Of a stretch of 64,000 nucleotides of DNA, positions 9,789 through 22,575 are shown piece after piece. The notes beneath the pieces were generated by a model that searched no databases, was not told the origin of the DNA, and worked only from the letters and a program-made list of their open reading frames with translations. Within the stretch, counting starts at the first letter, position 1. Every line of letters starts with the position of its first letter. The position numbers and the translations under genes were made by a program. Source of the stretch: Calvatia gigantea (Eukaryota > Basidiomycota > Agaricomycetes > Agaricales > Lycoperdaceae); contig JACAAK010000003.1 in NCBI GenBank assembly GCA_025093985.1, positions 3,038,001-3,102,000 of the forward strand. Reading direction: 5' to 3'.

Positions 9789-10233
9789 TGACTGTATTTA
9801 TTTTTCCGCGCGGTGTTATCTTACTTGCGGCCACTAGTTTTACTTATGGCTTAATGCAAATGCCCATGTATTATATTCACCCGTACCCATAGTCCTGGTA
9901 GGAATAATTGACGAGATTTGTGGTGAAGCCAAAAGTGGACGTTCGAACTTGCACTTCTGAAAAAGGCCAACCTCTAGGGCCCTGGCCCCTCAGCGTCGCA
10001 TCTTAGGGCGCCTTTCGCACCAGACATAATGTGGCAGTGTGAATGAGTATGCACGGTCACGTATGTCCCGACTCCCGCTTTGCCGACACTCTAGGAGCGG
10101 TCCTAAGCGGAGCCTGAATTCTCTCCGGGGCTTCCCGAAAGCCTTTTGACACGCGAAGTTTTAGTTTGCTCTTCACTCATCTTTTTCCTTCCACCTCCAC
10201 TCACTTCCCTCCGGTCTCTCTTCCTATTAAAAA
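9789..10233. other. intergenic region upstream of the ADP/ATP carrier
   Basis: 445 bp without a gene. The last 70 bp before the carrier start are strongly pyrimidine-rich (CTTTTTCCTTCCACCTCC type), as is common in promoters of highly expressed fungal genes. No TATA box is obvious. Confidence 0.5.
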
Positions 10234-11456
10234 ATGGCCGACAACAAGAAGGTCAAGTCTCCCAAGGACTTCGCTGGTATGTATTACTAGTGCTGGACAC
10301 ATTGAACACCACGCTCAACGAAACTTGTCGCATGCAGTCGATTTCATGATGGGTGGTGTTTCTGCTGTAAGCATCTTCTGGACAATACTTGGCGTTTTTG
10401 ACATTCCTAATGTATCTTTGGCAGGCCGTCGCGAAGACCAGTGCTGCTCCCATTGAACGTATCAAGCTCCTCGTTCAGAACCAGGATGAGATGGTATGTG
10501 CTGGCAATTCATTGTCATCATAGCTCGTGTGTTGACACGTCACAACGCTTCTAGATCAAACAGGGCCGTCTTGCTACTCCTTACAAGGGCGTTGGCGATG
10601 CTTTCGCCCGTACCTACAGGGAGGAGGGTCTTGTCTCACTGTGGAGGGGAAACACCGCCAATGTCATCCGTTATTTCCCTACCCAAGCTTTGAACTTTGC
10701 CTTCAGTATGTTTTATTATTCACGATCAGTATCGATGGTCCTCTAACGATCGCTGCAGAGGATTATTTCAAGTCCTTGTTCGGTTTTAAGAAGGATGAGG
10801 GTTACTGGAAGTGGTTCGCTGGTAATGTCGCTTCTGGTGGTGCTGCCGGTGCTTCTTCGCTCCTTTTCGTCTATTCCCTCGATTACGCTCGTACTCGTCT
10901 CGCCAACGATGCCAAATCTGCCAAATCTGGTGGCGCTCGTCAGTTCAACGGTTTGGTTGACGTCTACAGGAAGACCCTTGCCTCTGATGGTATTGCCGGT
11001 CTCTACCGTGGTTTCGTCCCCTCGGTCGTTGGTATCATCGTTTACCGTGGTCTCTACTTTGGTGTCTACGACTCGCTCAAGCCCGTCGTTCTTGTCGGTG
11101 CTCTTGAGGGATCGTTCTTGGCTTCCTTCGGTCTCGGTTGGGGTGTGACCATCGGTGCTGGTCTTGCTTCCTACCCTCTCGATACCATTCGGTGAGTTTA
11201 CGATACAGGGGTTTGGGTTCTCAAGCTAATGTTTCCTTTCAGTCGTCGTATGATGATGACCTCTGGTTCTGGTCAAAATTATAAGTCGATGTTTGACGCT
11301 GGTTCGCAGATCATCGCCAAGGAGGGTGTTAAGTCTCTGTTTAAGGGTGCTGGTGCCAACATTCTCCGTGGTGTTGCTGGTGCTGGTGTACTTTCGCTGT
11401 ATGACAAGCTCCAACAGGTCATGTTCGGCAAGGTTTACTCAGGAGGCTCGGGGTAA
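10234..11456 (+). CDS. AAC: mitochondrial ADP/ATP carrier
   Basis: Inner-membrane antiporter exporting ATP for cytosolic ADP. Six exons (10234-10276, 10338-10366, 10425-10493, 10555-10705, 10759-11191, 11243-11456) total 939 nt, 312 residues, the normal size. The three mitochondrial-carrier repeats carry the signatures [15 protein letters not shown] and PLDTIRRR. The diagnostic nucleotide-carrier hexapeptide RRRMMM spans the last intron. The matrix-helix motif [18 protein letters not shown] is also typical. Codon choice (many GTC, CTC, GGT) looks like that of a highly expressed gene. No abnormality was seen. Confidence 0.98.
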
Positions 11457-11991
11457 AGGGATAATGAGACACTCGTACTTGTTATATATACACCAGACGC
11501 ATAGATTGTCTTTATTTTTTCGGTTGGGTATGGCATACTTTCCTATACCCTAGTAAAACTCAGTATTAGAAATTTACTGCGGATAATTACTTATTTTGAG
11601 ACCGTATAACCCCCTGCATGAGATTATCATTGGCCTTCTGTTTGAAAATGGTGTAGGAGACCTGGCGAGATCTCAGTTTCTAAAGCATAATGGAACTGAA
11701 TTCATAGGTGTTTACCACCAAGCGTGCTAGTCTGTCTGTTAAAAAGTATACAACTCACTGGAGGTAGTCATCCTGCATTCCAGAAAAAATAACCAGGGTC
11801 TATGGACGTTCAACGTTCATGGCTTGTACCAATTGTGTTTCAAACACTTCCCCGGGTTCCTAAAAAACTAGGCCAATAAAATTAACAGATGACCATAAGT
11901 AAAACTCCAACGTTGCTTGTTTATATTTTAACCGGAGATTTAAATAACAAGGAGCTGCCCATCAGCAGACTCCATTACACCCATCGAGGGT
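11457..11991. other. intergenic region, carrier / IRC3
   Basis: 535 bp holding the 3' flank of the carrier and the 5' flank of IRC3. AT-rich; no gene or structured RNA recognised. Confidence 0.5.
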
Positions 11992-14584
11992 ATGCAATGC
12001 TTTCTTCTCCGCGAACTTCGTCCCTTCTGTCGAACATACGCGACGCAGGCAGCAACGGGCGCAGATTCCAATGTTAGTGGTATTGTTCTTCGCCCTTACC
12101 AACATGAATGTATCCAATCATGCTTGGATGCCTTGACAGAGGGCTACACAAGAATTGGTGTTTCGTTACCCACTGGCTCCGGAAAGACAACAGTCTTCTT
12201 GTCATTGCTGTCGCATATATCTCCACCTTTTTCAAACCCGAACGCAACGCGATCCCTTGTTGTCGTAAATAGCATTGAACTCGCAAGACAGTCTGCTGAA
12301 CAGGCGGCTCGGTTGTTTCCACACTGGTCGGTTGAGATTGAGCAGGGAGCGAAGCATAAAGCCACGGGTCGAGCCGACCTGTAAGTGATATTCCTGTCCA
12401 TAAAACGAATGCTCATTCCACTCAAGTACCATAGCAACCTATCAGACATTGGTTAAAGCAGAGCGGGTCAGGAAATTCGACCCAAACTCGCTGAAAACAA
12501 TTATTATTGACGAAGCGCATCACTCCGCCGCTCCTTCGTACGTAGCCCAATATGTTCACACCTTTGTGTCTGATATCGTCCTCCAGCTACCGTAGACTCC
12601 TGTCTCAGTTTGACCCAAATATCCTCCACCCCGACCGGAACACTCAACCACCCAATCTCCCCCACTCTATTCCTATTATTGGCTTCTCTGCTACTTTTAG
12701 TCGTCACGATGGTTTAGCTCTTGGGTCCGTGTTCGAGAGAATTGTTTATCATCGTGACTTTCTGGACATGATTAAGGATCAATGGTAGGTGTGCTCCTCT
12801 TCCGTTTCCTGCAAAAGCGAACACCTTGATTTAGGCTCTGCGATATCCGGTTCACTTCTGTCAAAGCAAATTTAAACCTCAGTGAGGTCGTTCTAAACCC
12901 TCAGACAGGAGACTTCAACCCCACTAGCTTGGTGCGGCATGTGAACAAGGAACCTATCAATGAGTTAGTTGTCAAGAGTTGGATTGACCGTGCTGGTATG
13001 TCGGGTCTCCTATTTTCACACTTCTCTAATCCTATACCAGCGGATCGTAAATCCAGCCTCGTCTTTTGCATCAACATTGATCACGTCCGCGCACTGACGG
13101 CTACTTTCAGGAAATTCGGCGTCGATGCACGATATGTTGACTCCCAAACAGGTCCCATCGAACGCAAATTACTCATTTCGCAATTCAAACAAGGGTTGTT
13201 TCCAATTCTTGTAAACTGCGGTTCGTAAGCCCAACGTTGTTCTGCTATCACGTTTCTATGTCCTAATCGACCAACTAGCCATTTTGACTGAAGGTGCAGA
13301 CATCCCCAATATCGACTGTGTTGTTTTGGCTAGGCCGACAAGATCGCCAAATGTTTACGCCCAGATGGTACGCTAGAGCGGGTTGTTATTATCGCATGAC
13401 TCACTTGCTTGTCCCTAAGATTGGTCGAGGAATGCGTCTATCACCCTCAACAGGAAAGATAGATTGCAGAATCATGGATTTTGTGGATATCTCTACTGAA
13501 CTCAATGTTGTTTCATTACCCAGCCTCTTTGGGCTGGACCCCACAGAGATCGAAGATGAGGGTAGGACGCTCGTGCTACCAGCCAAGTTCACGTTTCTGA
13601 TACCTTGTAACGCAGAGAACCTAGGCACCCTCGAAGCGAAGTCTGCGGCCAGAGTAGCGTCTTCCGTCCCTGTTCCTGGCCATGATCCACACAACCTGGA
13701 CTACCTCTCCGACCCAAGATATGAAAAAGCAACGGTCACGTATATTGACCATGATGACCCTTTTTCGTTGACGGACAGTGGGAGTGGTGCCCCAAATATA
13801 TTCCGGCTGAGCCGGAACGCCTGGGTCGGCTGCGGCAATAATATCTACGTCCTGCCTTGTCTTCAATACGGTGATGTTAGAATTCAACCAAAGCAAGATG
13901 ACGAAGGTGCACAATTTCCCTGACCCATGGTAACCCCAGCCCACTAACCTGATGCCATTATAGGTCAAGAACATTTTAGCGCATATTTTATCCCCCAACT
14001 GGATGAAAAGACAGCCAAGTCTGTTAACCTGCCTACGTATATGCGCAGACGGCACATCGTTAATGGAACTACTCTTGCTGAAGTAGTCAAAGGTTGTGAC
14101 ACTTATGTTGCTAAGAAGATTCTCCAGGGGCCTATGATTAACGGGTATGTTGGCACGCAGGGACACTATCTGAGAATTTTTAACTTCAGACATTCTTTAG
14201 AGTCTTGCGGACCGCAAGATGGAGATCAGATCCGGCTACTGATGCCCAGAAAAAATATGTCAAATCCAGGTGGTCAAACAGAAAAGCTACTAAGGGTACT
14301 GGAAATAGTGATTGTGAGGAAAAAATCCGGAACATGACAAAGGGAGAGGCTGCCAACATCATCACTCGGTTAAAACACGGAGCGCAGGTATGTGAATGCA
14401 CCCGTGAAAGGTGATCCGTTCCCTCACTCTTTTGTAGGCACGATATGAGAAAAAGCTCAAAGCAATCACTAAGATAAACCGTTTAACATTGAATGAGCAA
14501 GCAAGATTGGCGAAGTACAGAATACGGGTCGGGCCTCTCACAGATCAGGCACTACATATTAATTTACATGACTCATTAATGTAG
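11992..14584 (+). CDS. IRC3: mitochondrial DEAD/DEAH helicase IRC3
   Basis: SF2 helicase for mitochondrial DNA maintenance. Ten exons total 2130 nt (709 residues). The N-terminus MQCFLLRELRPFCRTYATQ is a basic presequence-like stretch. Motif I is LPTGSGKTT, motif II IIIDEAHHSA, motif III GFSATFSRHDG, and the helicase-C motifs include LVFCINIDHVRAL, LTEGADIPNIDCVVLARPT and IGRGMRLSPSTGK. The C-terminal third is the IRC3-type extension, with basic segments near the end. The stop codon is only 5 bp from the stop of the convergent gene, so the 3' UTRs must overlap. Confidence 0.92.
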
Positions 14585-14589
14585 AATAC

Positions 14590-17500
14590 CTATTTTCCTG
14601 ATGATTGGAGTTTGAGAGCATCGGATAGTAACGGGGAAACTGCCAATTCACTTTGAAGAGACAATGCCGCTGCCTGCTGTGCTGTTGTAATAGTTTGTTC
14701 AAGATCCCTAGGGCTATAAAATGCCTGAGGATTTTGGGAGAGTGAAGCGAGAATAGCGCCAACGAAGGAATCCCCTGCTCCGGTTACACTGGTCACGTTC
14801 TCGACAACGAGTCCGGGGAAATGCTGAAACACGATGACCTCTTTGTTGTCTCCTTGGGCGATAATGTAACGACCTTGAGGGTTGCTTCTCTCCCTTCCCC
14901 ACGTCATTGCATCCTTTGGATCAATCCGCATGACGATAATTGCACCCCGTTCGCCGCATTTGATGATGATGTGCTGGAAGAAAGGGAGGAGGTTGATGGC
15001 CATTTGGGCAATTCCCTGGTCAATTAGGAAAGATAGAGTGCCCTTGCTGACGTCAAGGTCTGTAACGTTCCTCTTCGAGAGTTGTTCCAGGTCCATACGA
15101 AATGCCGAGCCAAGTCCCATACCATCAACACATGACCACCAATATGCACTCGACGAAAAGTTGTAAGCTTCCGTTTGGGTTGCGCTGTAAACCTGGACAA
15201 GTTCGAGGAGGTTGGGTGAGAAGAATGCGATAGGTGGTCCTGCCAGGTTTGGTTTGGACAGCAGTGCTTCAATGGATGGCAGGATGGAGGTTGACTTGAT
15301 AACCGAAGTAGGCTCGCTAAAACGGGGTTCAATCAAAAGGAATTCCTTTGGAATCAGGAATCACCTACAAGAAAACTGAAGAGGGGATGAGAATGACACT
15401 TCTTAGATTGGTGAATTGAACCTGCCTTTAATGTCGTGTTTGTCACAATAATTCACGATACCTTTGATTGCTGCTGAAGAAAGGTTGGCGTCGATGGCCA
15501 CGATTTTTGGTATATGCCTCCGCAGTTGCGGTATGATCTATTTCTTAATCAGAGATGGTATTGCCGTAAGCACGAAAACCAAACCTGTTCATGGACGAGA
15601 GCCCGAGTAATTTCCATATCCGCTACTCCCTCAATAAGGTTACCAGTGCTGTCCAAAACCATGTCACAAACCGCTGTTCTCCCTTCGCTCTTCAAAAGTC
15701 CATCAGTTCTCATACCAAGTTTCTCTGTTTCGTCGACAAGGAGTTTGCCGAAGCCATCCTCGCCAATAGGTGCAAGTAACAGTGATGACGTTGGAAGTCC
15801 TTGCGCAGTTAGGATACGATGTGCCGCTTCAGCTATGTTGCGAGCAACACCGCCCATGGATAAAGAAACCTTTCCGGGAGCGGTGGAGTGCTTCGCCAAC
15901 GCGGCATCGACATCGACGTTGGTTTGGGCTGTTATATCCATTGCGGCGGAGCCAATGACCACAAGGTCAGCTGGTGGCTAACGAGAGTCAGTAAGCGAAT
16001 GAACCGTGATAGAGTTAGACGAACTAGAGTAACGTCTTCCGCTGCCGTACCCGTACCAGCGAGGGTTGTTGCCGCATTACCGGCAGCTATCTCCTCCTCG
16101 ACCAGAGGAGGGGTGAATAGCGTAGAAGGATGATCCTGTAACGAGGAGATCAGAAGTGCCGTTGGTAAATGGGCAGTGAGAGCCGTACCTGGCTGCCAAC
16201 TAGCCCGGCATACTGGACAGCAATTTGGCCACCTTTTCATTCAACACGTCGTCAGCGTGCCTTTGACCAGTGAAGGTAGTTGCTCACCGACGTGTGCCGT
16301 GTTTTTAAGAAGAGCTAGGTTAGAAACCAAGGATTCTCCTCCCGTCAATTCTGCGACACGAGCTAAGAGCCATGGCGTCACTTCCTTTCCTCTTCTACTC
16401 ATCCCGTTTGCTTCTGATTCTGCTATTGCTTGCTCGACCAATTCCTGGATGCTTTCCCCCTTCCCCTCGTATTCTTCAGGAATAGGCACGGCGAAGAGAG
16501 CACCATTCTCCAAACCAACCTGCTGTTGATAATCTGGACAATTCTGGATCGGTCTGTTGAGAAGTGGGAATAATCGATGCTTACATAGTACCTCCGCTGC
16601 TTGTATAGGGTCGGCAACGTTCCATGGAAGCTGTTGGTACTTATTGGTTGCAGTTGAAGACACCAGAGAGCGATCAAAAGCTCACAGTAAATCCACTTTT
16701 GCGAGAAAAGAAGGCAGGAAAGTCTCGGGTTTCTCCATAAGCAATGACAGGAACGCCCAGTGTTTCCTAAATTGGAGTCAATACAGCATATTGAAAGGGA
16801 ACCCGCAGATCTGACAAGATACTCTAATGTCCTGGAACCTATAAGTGAGGACGCGGTAGTGTGGCTATATATAACGTACTTTCCAATGTCTAGAATGGAC
16901 TTGACTCCTGCAGATACAAGCCCAACGGGACACCTCGCCAGCTCATGAAGGTCCGCAGATATGTCCATGGCTGCGGTCAAGCGTCAGTGACAGTAGAGGG
17001 ACAGCGTGGAGACTACCGACGCACATGTCTCCGCCCCACGATGTACTCCTCCCAAGCTATGATCCAATGTTTGTTACACCTAAGTATTTTTCATGCGAGA
17101 GGACGGCGTACCCTCCAGTTGAAAACACCTTTGGAATTGGAATATATGAGCTGGGCAGGGTGTCCCAAAGTGGTTACATACCTTTATACCAGCGATGGCA
17201 GAGAATATGAGGGTGGTACTACACGTGGTACCTGCACAAAACATTCAGTGTGCGAGTGATAACCGGTATATACACGGACGAACCTCCATCCGCCTTCACT
17301 GCCATAGCAGGCGCAACGTCTCTTCTTGATATTTTGACCTTCTTCCTCCCAGGATCGGCGAGTCTTTCAAGTTCAGATTTCTCCAAGCCAATCTTCACCC
17401 GCCCCTCTATGATCCCAATGGTTGCAGGAGTCGACCCAGCTGATCGCACAATTTGCTCTAATTCGAGCCCAAGTTCCAAGTTGGTAGGGTATGGTAGGCC

Positions 17501-17683
17501 ATGAGTTATGACAGTTGTTTCGAGAGATACAACGGGCTTCCCGGCAGAGAGGGCCTCTTCGACTTCAGGGTGCACGTCGATGGCTGCCTTGGATCGTTCA
17601 ATGGTCGAAAGTCGCGAGAGGCGACGCCCGACGGAACCTCTGCACCCCCTGCTGATGGCACGTCCATAACGCACCAACGACAT
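14590..17683 (-). CDS. fused pseudouridine-5'-phosphate glycosidase / pfkB carbohydrate kinase
   Basis: The bifunctional protein is predicted to phosphorylate pseudouridine and then split the C-glycosidic bond into uracil and ribose-5-phosphate. The N-terminal half is IndA/PsuG-like: PVVSLETTVITHGLPYPTN, then IGIIEGRVKIG, KVFSTGGLGGVHRGAE, ETLGVPVIAYGETRDFPAFF and ALFAVPIPEEYEG. After a linker near 16.1 kb the pfkB kinase half begins with PPADLVVIGSAAMD and has SMGGVARNIAEAA. It ends with the phosphate-binding VTGAGDSFVGAIL. About a dozen short introns lie on the minus strand; the one near 15.3-15.4 kb (AG|GTTCAA to TTTTAG) is the least certain and gives HDIKGSEPTSV. The start is a short, arginine-rich N-terminus (MSLVRYGRAISRG) that could be a mitochondrial presequence. 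Confidence 0.9.
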
Positions 17684-17873
17684 GGCACACCTTTGTTAAG
17701 TACTCAGGCAAGTCGTGCCCACTAACCGCAAAGGAGTAATCTTACGAGCCGAGACCGCAAGTGGGTGAGAGCGGGACGAGGGAAGTTGGGACTCGGGAGC
17801 CAGGGGCGTCTATGTCGAGATCAGCCTACCCAATGACGAAAGAAATTCTTGGCGGGCCGGTGCTGTCCGCAAC

Positions 17874-18544
17874 ATGTCGTTGCTTCCTGCTGCATCAGTT
17901 GAGGGCTCCCTCGAGGTCCCAGAGGGTAGATGTGTTATATCACAGTCTCTCAACGTGCAGGATATCATAAATTCAGTTCAAGATGATAGAGCCGGCGCAA
18001 CTGCTGTATTCATTGGTGCGGATAATGCATACATCTTATGATCGGCTTCTAACTGTGACCAAGGAACAACGCGCAACTCCTTTAAAGGTTGCTCAAACAT
18101 TTTCTCAATTGGACCCACTAAACAACCGTCTGACCAGGGAAAACGGTGACACGCCTAGAATACCAAGCCTACACGAAGCTGACCCTAAAAACCATGGTTG
18201 AAATCATCCGTCATACTACCCGTCCCATCACACGATCCGAGCACCAACCCCCGGCCCAGAATGATTCTACATATATAGCATCTATCATTCGTTGTGCCGT
18301 TCATCATCGTATTGGCACGGTCCCAGTAGGAGAGCCCTCCATTGGTGCGTTCTGGTGTCGGCAGGCGAGAATTCCCGAAATGATATTTGCCCTAGTGATC
18401 GCCGTTTCCTCTCCACATAGGAAGGAGGCCTTCATCGCATGCGAGAAAATACTTGAAGACGTAAAGGAGAAAGCTCAAATATGGAAGCGGGAGTATTATG
18501 AAGGAGAGGATGAGAGTAAGGCCGAGTGGAAGGAAAACCATTGA
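17874..18544 (+). CDS. MOCS2B: molybdopterin synthase catalytic subunit (MoaE/MOCS2B)
   Basis: The large subunit that, with the MoaD-type thiocarboxylate subunit, inserts sulfur into precursor Z to make molybdopterin. The start MSLLPAASVEG leads to SQSLNVQDIINSVQDD. VFIGTTRNSFKGKTV is split over three exons, including a 24-nt exon at 18064-18087. LEYQAYTKLTLKTM, CAVHHRIGTVPVGEPSI and VIAVSSPHRKEAF follow; the end KAQIWKREYYEGED carries the conserved Lys residues of the active site. Divergent from the fused glycosidase/kinase over 190 bp. The MoaD partner is not in this window. Confidence 0.95.
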
Positions 18545-18624
18545 AATATCCAGGTGATTGATACAGGAGGCATGTAAATCGTCTTAAGAAGATGGTGATG
18601 TAAATATTCAGGAAGTGGAATGCT

Positions 18625-19974
18625 TTAGTCGATCTTCCAGTCTTTGGCGACTGCGTCGTCCTCGGAGCTGACGACGAGCTCCACAGACCAGATAACGAGA
18701 GTGAAGAAGATATTCATCCACCTCCACCATATTTGGGATGAATGATCCAACACTGCGAGGACGATGAGAGAGTGGGCTCAAGAAAAACGAAAGAACACAC
18801 AAAGAAGGTGGGAGTACACCGTAATAAATATCAGCTGCCGATATGTCAGGAGGATATGTGTAAGCATTGACGTCTGAGGATATTCAGCTAGGAGAGCACT
18901 TCCAGGACGATCGTTCTTACCGGTCGGTCGGCCCATCCATCGTCGACGCCATCTTCAGACTCCCAAGTATCAGCCCCGATAGTAGGCAGAATCCGTGATG
19001 CAAGATGCAAGATAGTAAGGCGGTATAATAGTGCAATAAGCACGGGTTTTGGTAGCGTATTTATCACAAAGTTGAGTAGTGTTTGGAAGTGGGGGTAGAT
19101 GTTCGGAAGTAACGGTGAACTATAAATGATGAAATTAGCGATGTCTTTGGTAAGGACGAAGCGAGACACATGCGTACTAGGAGGCTATTGGGTCAGTGAA
19201 CGACTTCTGGTCAAAACCACAAAGCCATATATTATAGGCCAGAACGACGGCAAGCCCAGAGGATTCAATGATGTTTGTTTTTCTCAAAACGAACCCGATG
19301 CACGTCAAAAATACAAACGCCGTGAGTGCCACTCCGAGTAGTGTCGACGACAACGGAGACGACGCGGCGTTGGGATACGACTTCATGAACATTAGTAACT
19401 GGCGCATCCGGAATCCAAGTCATGCGACACCACTCACCACAGCAATCCACCAGGCAGAAACCACGTATGCAACAGCCGCAGTTACCAAGAAGACAAACTG
19501 GTAGATCTCTCCTCTATAAACCAATTTCTTCCCTTCCTGCCCGAGTTTCTGTACCACGAGCAAACTGGATAGCCCTTCCATGACAATAAATAATGGTCCA
19601 AAGAATGTCAGTGCCATCCCCCACCAGTCCGCGGCTGTCGTCAGGTAAGGGTTTACGGAAGAGGAGAAGAGGTTGAAGCAAACGAGGAGCAGGAATGGGT
19701 GCATGGGCACTTGAAGGACCGAAAGAGCCTCGGAACCCCACAGGAATATCAGAGTCCCGTGAATAAAAGCATGGATGCACAGAAGTAGCGAAAGCAAGAG
19801 GAAGGCTTGTTTTGAGAGTGTCGCAAGAGTCAAGGGTAGAAATATAAGAATTTGAAGAACAGTGGACAACCTGCAGACAGGGAAGCTGGATATTGGCAAG
19901 GACTCATGATGAAGAAAACCAGCTGACCTGGCGGTGCCTGAGACTGCGCTCCAGATGATCCATGGGTTGAGCAT
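18625..19974 (-). CDS. ICE2: ICE2-family ER membrane protein
   Basis: Multi-pass endoplasmic reticulum protein; in yeast Ice2 affects cortical ER inheritance and phospholipid/ER biogenesis. After MLNPWIIWSAVSGTAR comes a chain of hydrophobic helices: LQILIFLPLTLATL, FLLLSLLLCIHAF, then FFGPLFIVMEGLSSLLVVQ (the family block), VALTAFVFLTCIGFVL and LTYRQLIFIT. It ends WWRWMNIFFTLVIWSVELVV and then an acidic tail closing DWKID. At least six short introns are needed, e.g. at SAWWIAV|LLMFM and IASY|SPLLPN. The assignment rests on the pattern of these blocks. Confidence 0.85.
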
Positions 19975-20377
19975 CTATGTGATACTGTAGGAGTTCCGTC
20001 ACTGCCTGGTGTATTCGATGTAGTGATATGTTTTTGAGAGCCCGAGGTGACAAGCCAGAACAACGAAGTCAAGTCTGTCAGGGGGATCAACGCGTCAACG
20101 TGGTTGGCGTCATCTGCACCAGCATTTTCCCTAAAGCTTGAAGTAGTGGAACCCTGACTCCCGTTTTTCTCGTAGGGCCACACGGATGTGTGGTTGTCCG
20201 CTCACTACCGCGACCTCCACTCTCCTCAGTCATGAAATATGCACGTTATAGGAATGCTAGTGCTGCTACATCATGTATGCGCCCAAATGTCCGCGTACCA
20301 ATACATGTCACCCCAAAATAGTGATTAGAAATGATACTGATCACTTTGGCAAACTTTCTTCTTATCCACACTCTAGC
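19975..20377. other. divergent intergenic region, ICE2 / TatD
   Basis: 403 bp between two start codons. No gene recognised; presumably both promoters. Confidence 0.5.
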
Positions 20378-21988
20378 ATGCCAGTTACTGTCGTTCCAAA
20401 TACAAGCACTAACAACCCCGCTGCCCTCGACCACTTACGGTTCATCGGTTAGATCCTTCTCTCCCGCATCTTTTCTCTCGATTCCTGACTCAACCCACCA
20501 TCAAATAAATTCTACCTCCCCGCCCCGGTTCCCATTCTGTTATCACCAAAACACCTCCATACTCTTGAATCCACTTCACTACGTTGAGCAGACATAGCAG
20601 GTTTATTTCTCCAATTTTCACCTGCTTGTGCGAGGGCTCACATACACTCCCTCAGTTAACCTCACTGATCCCGTGTTCCGAGGAGTATACCGTGGAAAGG
20701 TGAAACATGGAGGTACTATCTTTGTTATCTCCTGCGTAAGCCGACACCGACCGTCAGATATTTCACAGATGACCTTGAAGAAATGAAGAAACGCTGCCAA
20801 AATGCGGGCGTCAAATCGTTAATCATAACCGGCACAAGTTTGCGTGAGTCCCGCAGTGCCGTCGAATTAGCCAAAGCACATGGTTAGCCATCTAATCACC
20901 AAGCTTTCGCGACGAACTGTCGTTCATTCAAAGTTTGCGAATGTTCCTATCAGGCTTCTACGCGACCGTGGGTTGCCATCCCACTCGCACGACAGATTTC
21001 GAGAAACACAAAAACGGGCCCGAGCGATACTTGAGCGAACTGGAAGCTATCATTTCTTCAAATTTGACAGGCCCTGGAAGAGTCGTTGCTCTTGGAGAGT
21101 TAGGACTCGGTTTGTTTTTTTGTAACCGGAACCAATACCCAGTCCTCAAGCTGTATAAGATTATGACCGCACGCATCATGCGCCTGTAGATATCCAGAAG
21201 AGATATTTCCGGATGCAGCTGTTCCTTGTGAAGAAGTACCACCTTCCAATGTTCCTGCATTCACGCTCTGCACACGCAGACTTTGTCCAGATCCTCACTG
21301 AAGAAGGATTTGGGACAAACGGTGGTCGGGATGTTGGTGGCGCAGGGGGGGTTGTCCATAGTTTTACGGGAACAACCGAGGAAGCAAAAGACTATGTTCG
21401 TACATTCGTCTCATTCCGGGGTAAGGCTTACCTTACCTTCTCGACATAGATGAAAATGGGATTTCACATTGGGTATCTAGACTTTCATCCTATCCTGAGC
21501 CCCACAAACTCACATAGGTCACCATTAGTCTTAATGGTTGCTCATTAAAAACACCGGAAAATTTACAAGCAGCACTGTCAGTCCTTCCCGAGTGGATTGT
21601 GTTTGAGACTGGTAGGAAACACGTTTATTACCTAAAAGCAACGATCACTGACCTGTTCCTAATATCAGACGCTCCTTGGTGTTCGTCGACCTCAACACAT
21701 GCTTCAAAACCGCATCTCGACCTCCTGCCCTCGAATTACCGCTCGGTCTTCTTCCCGTCTGCGACACAACCTGAGCGTTTCATAATGGGTAAACCTGTCA
21801 AAGGCCGGAACGAGCCTAGTGCAATAGGAGGCGTGGCATGGGTTGTCTATTCTTTGCACCGGATTGTGCACGAGGAGGCGCTAGCGAAAGGTCAACAGAC
21901 AGTAGAGATTCCTTATCGGAAAATCGTGCAGAAGGCGTATAAGAACACTATCGGCCTATTCAAACTAGAAGAATTAGCTAACGCTTGA
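20378..21988 (+). CDS. TatD-family metal-dependent deoxyribonuclease (TATDN1-like)
   Basis: TIM-barrel nuclease of the amidohydrolase superfamily, implicated in DNA degradation and repair. The start MPVTVVPNTSTNNPAALDHL is followed by an unusually long first intron (about 230 nt). The euk-type opening FIGVNLTDPVFRGVYRG matches TATDN1. Metal ligands are visible in ATVGCHPTRT, ALGELGLDYDR (Glu), LPMFLHSRSAHADF (His), VVHSFTGTTEEA (His) and IVFETDAPWC (Asp). GFHIGLNGCSLKTPENL is completed across an intron near 21.5 kb. The C-terminus is about 60 residues longer than bacterial TatD, as in fungi. Confidence 0.95.
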
Positions 21989-22575
21989 GGGCTGCGCTCA
22001 AATCTCGGGTAGGCAGGAGAAATCCGGTGGGAAGGGGATCAGATGGAGACGGCGGGCAGATGCAAGGAGTACAACACAGGATCTGAGGACCATCCAAATC
22101 CTACCACTGTAGTCCGGCGTATGATACACAAAGATCACTGCAGGAAGATTGGAAAAAGCACGTAAGGCCGAACGTCAATTTAAACTGAAAGGAATGTGGA
22201 CCAGTGGTGTTGGTAATGCTAGAAACGGGGGTAAAAACACTGAGTACCAAACGTAAATATGCTCGTGGTGTATAATATATGCTTAGGTAGAGGTAATAAT
22301 GAATGAAGGTAGTAGACTGGTAGGTAAGCGGGGGTAGCACGGGGAAATAGGCATACATGTGAGAAAGGAACTGGTGTAATAAATATTATCCCAGGAAAAG
22401 GTAGAAAGGGAGTCCAGAAATTGAATGGAAGAAACAGACTGATAAACATCCCCCCTCCCGTCTAGACCACAAAGTTTATCTAGTTTGTCAATCCAAGTCC
22501 AAGCCAAAAACAACGTGAACCGATCTCACAATGCCGCCAATTGACATCACATCTGACGTGAACCGCGGTGGGTAT
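21989..22575. other. convergent intergenic region, TatD / Chs4
   Basis: 587 bp of 3' flanks. The minus-strand ORFs here are hydrophobic but AT-biased and have no recognisable domain. Nothing supported. Confidence 0.5.
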
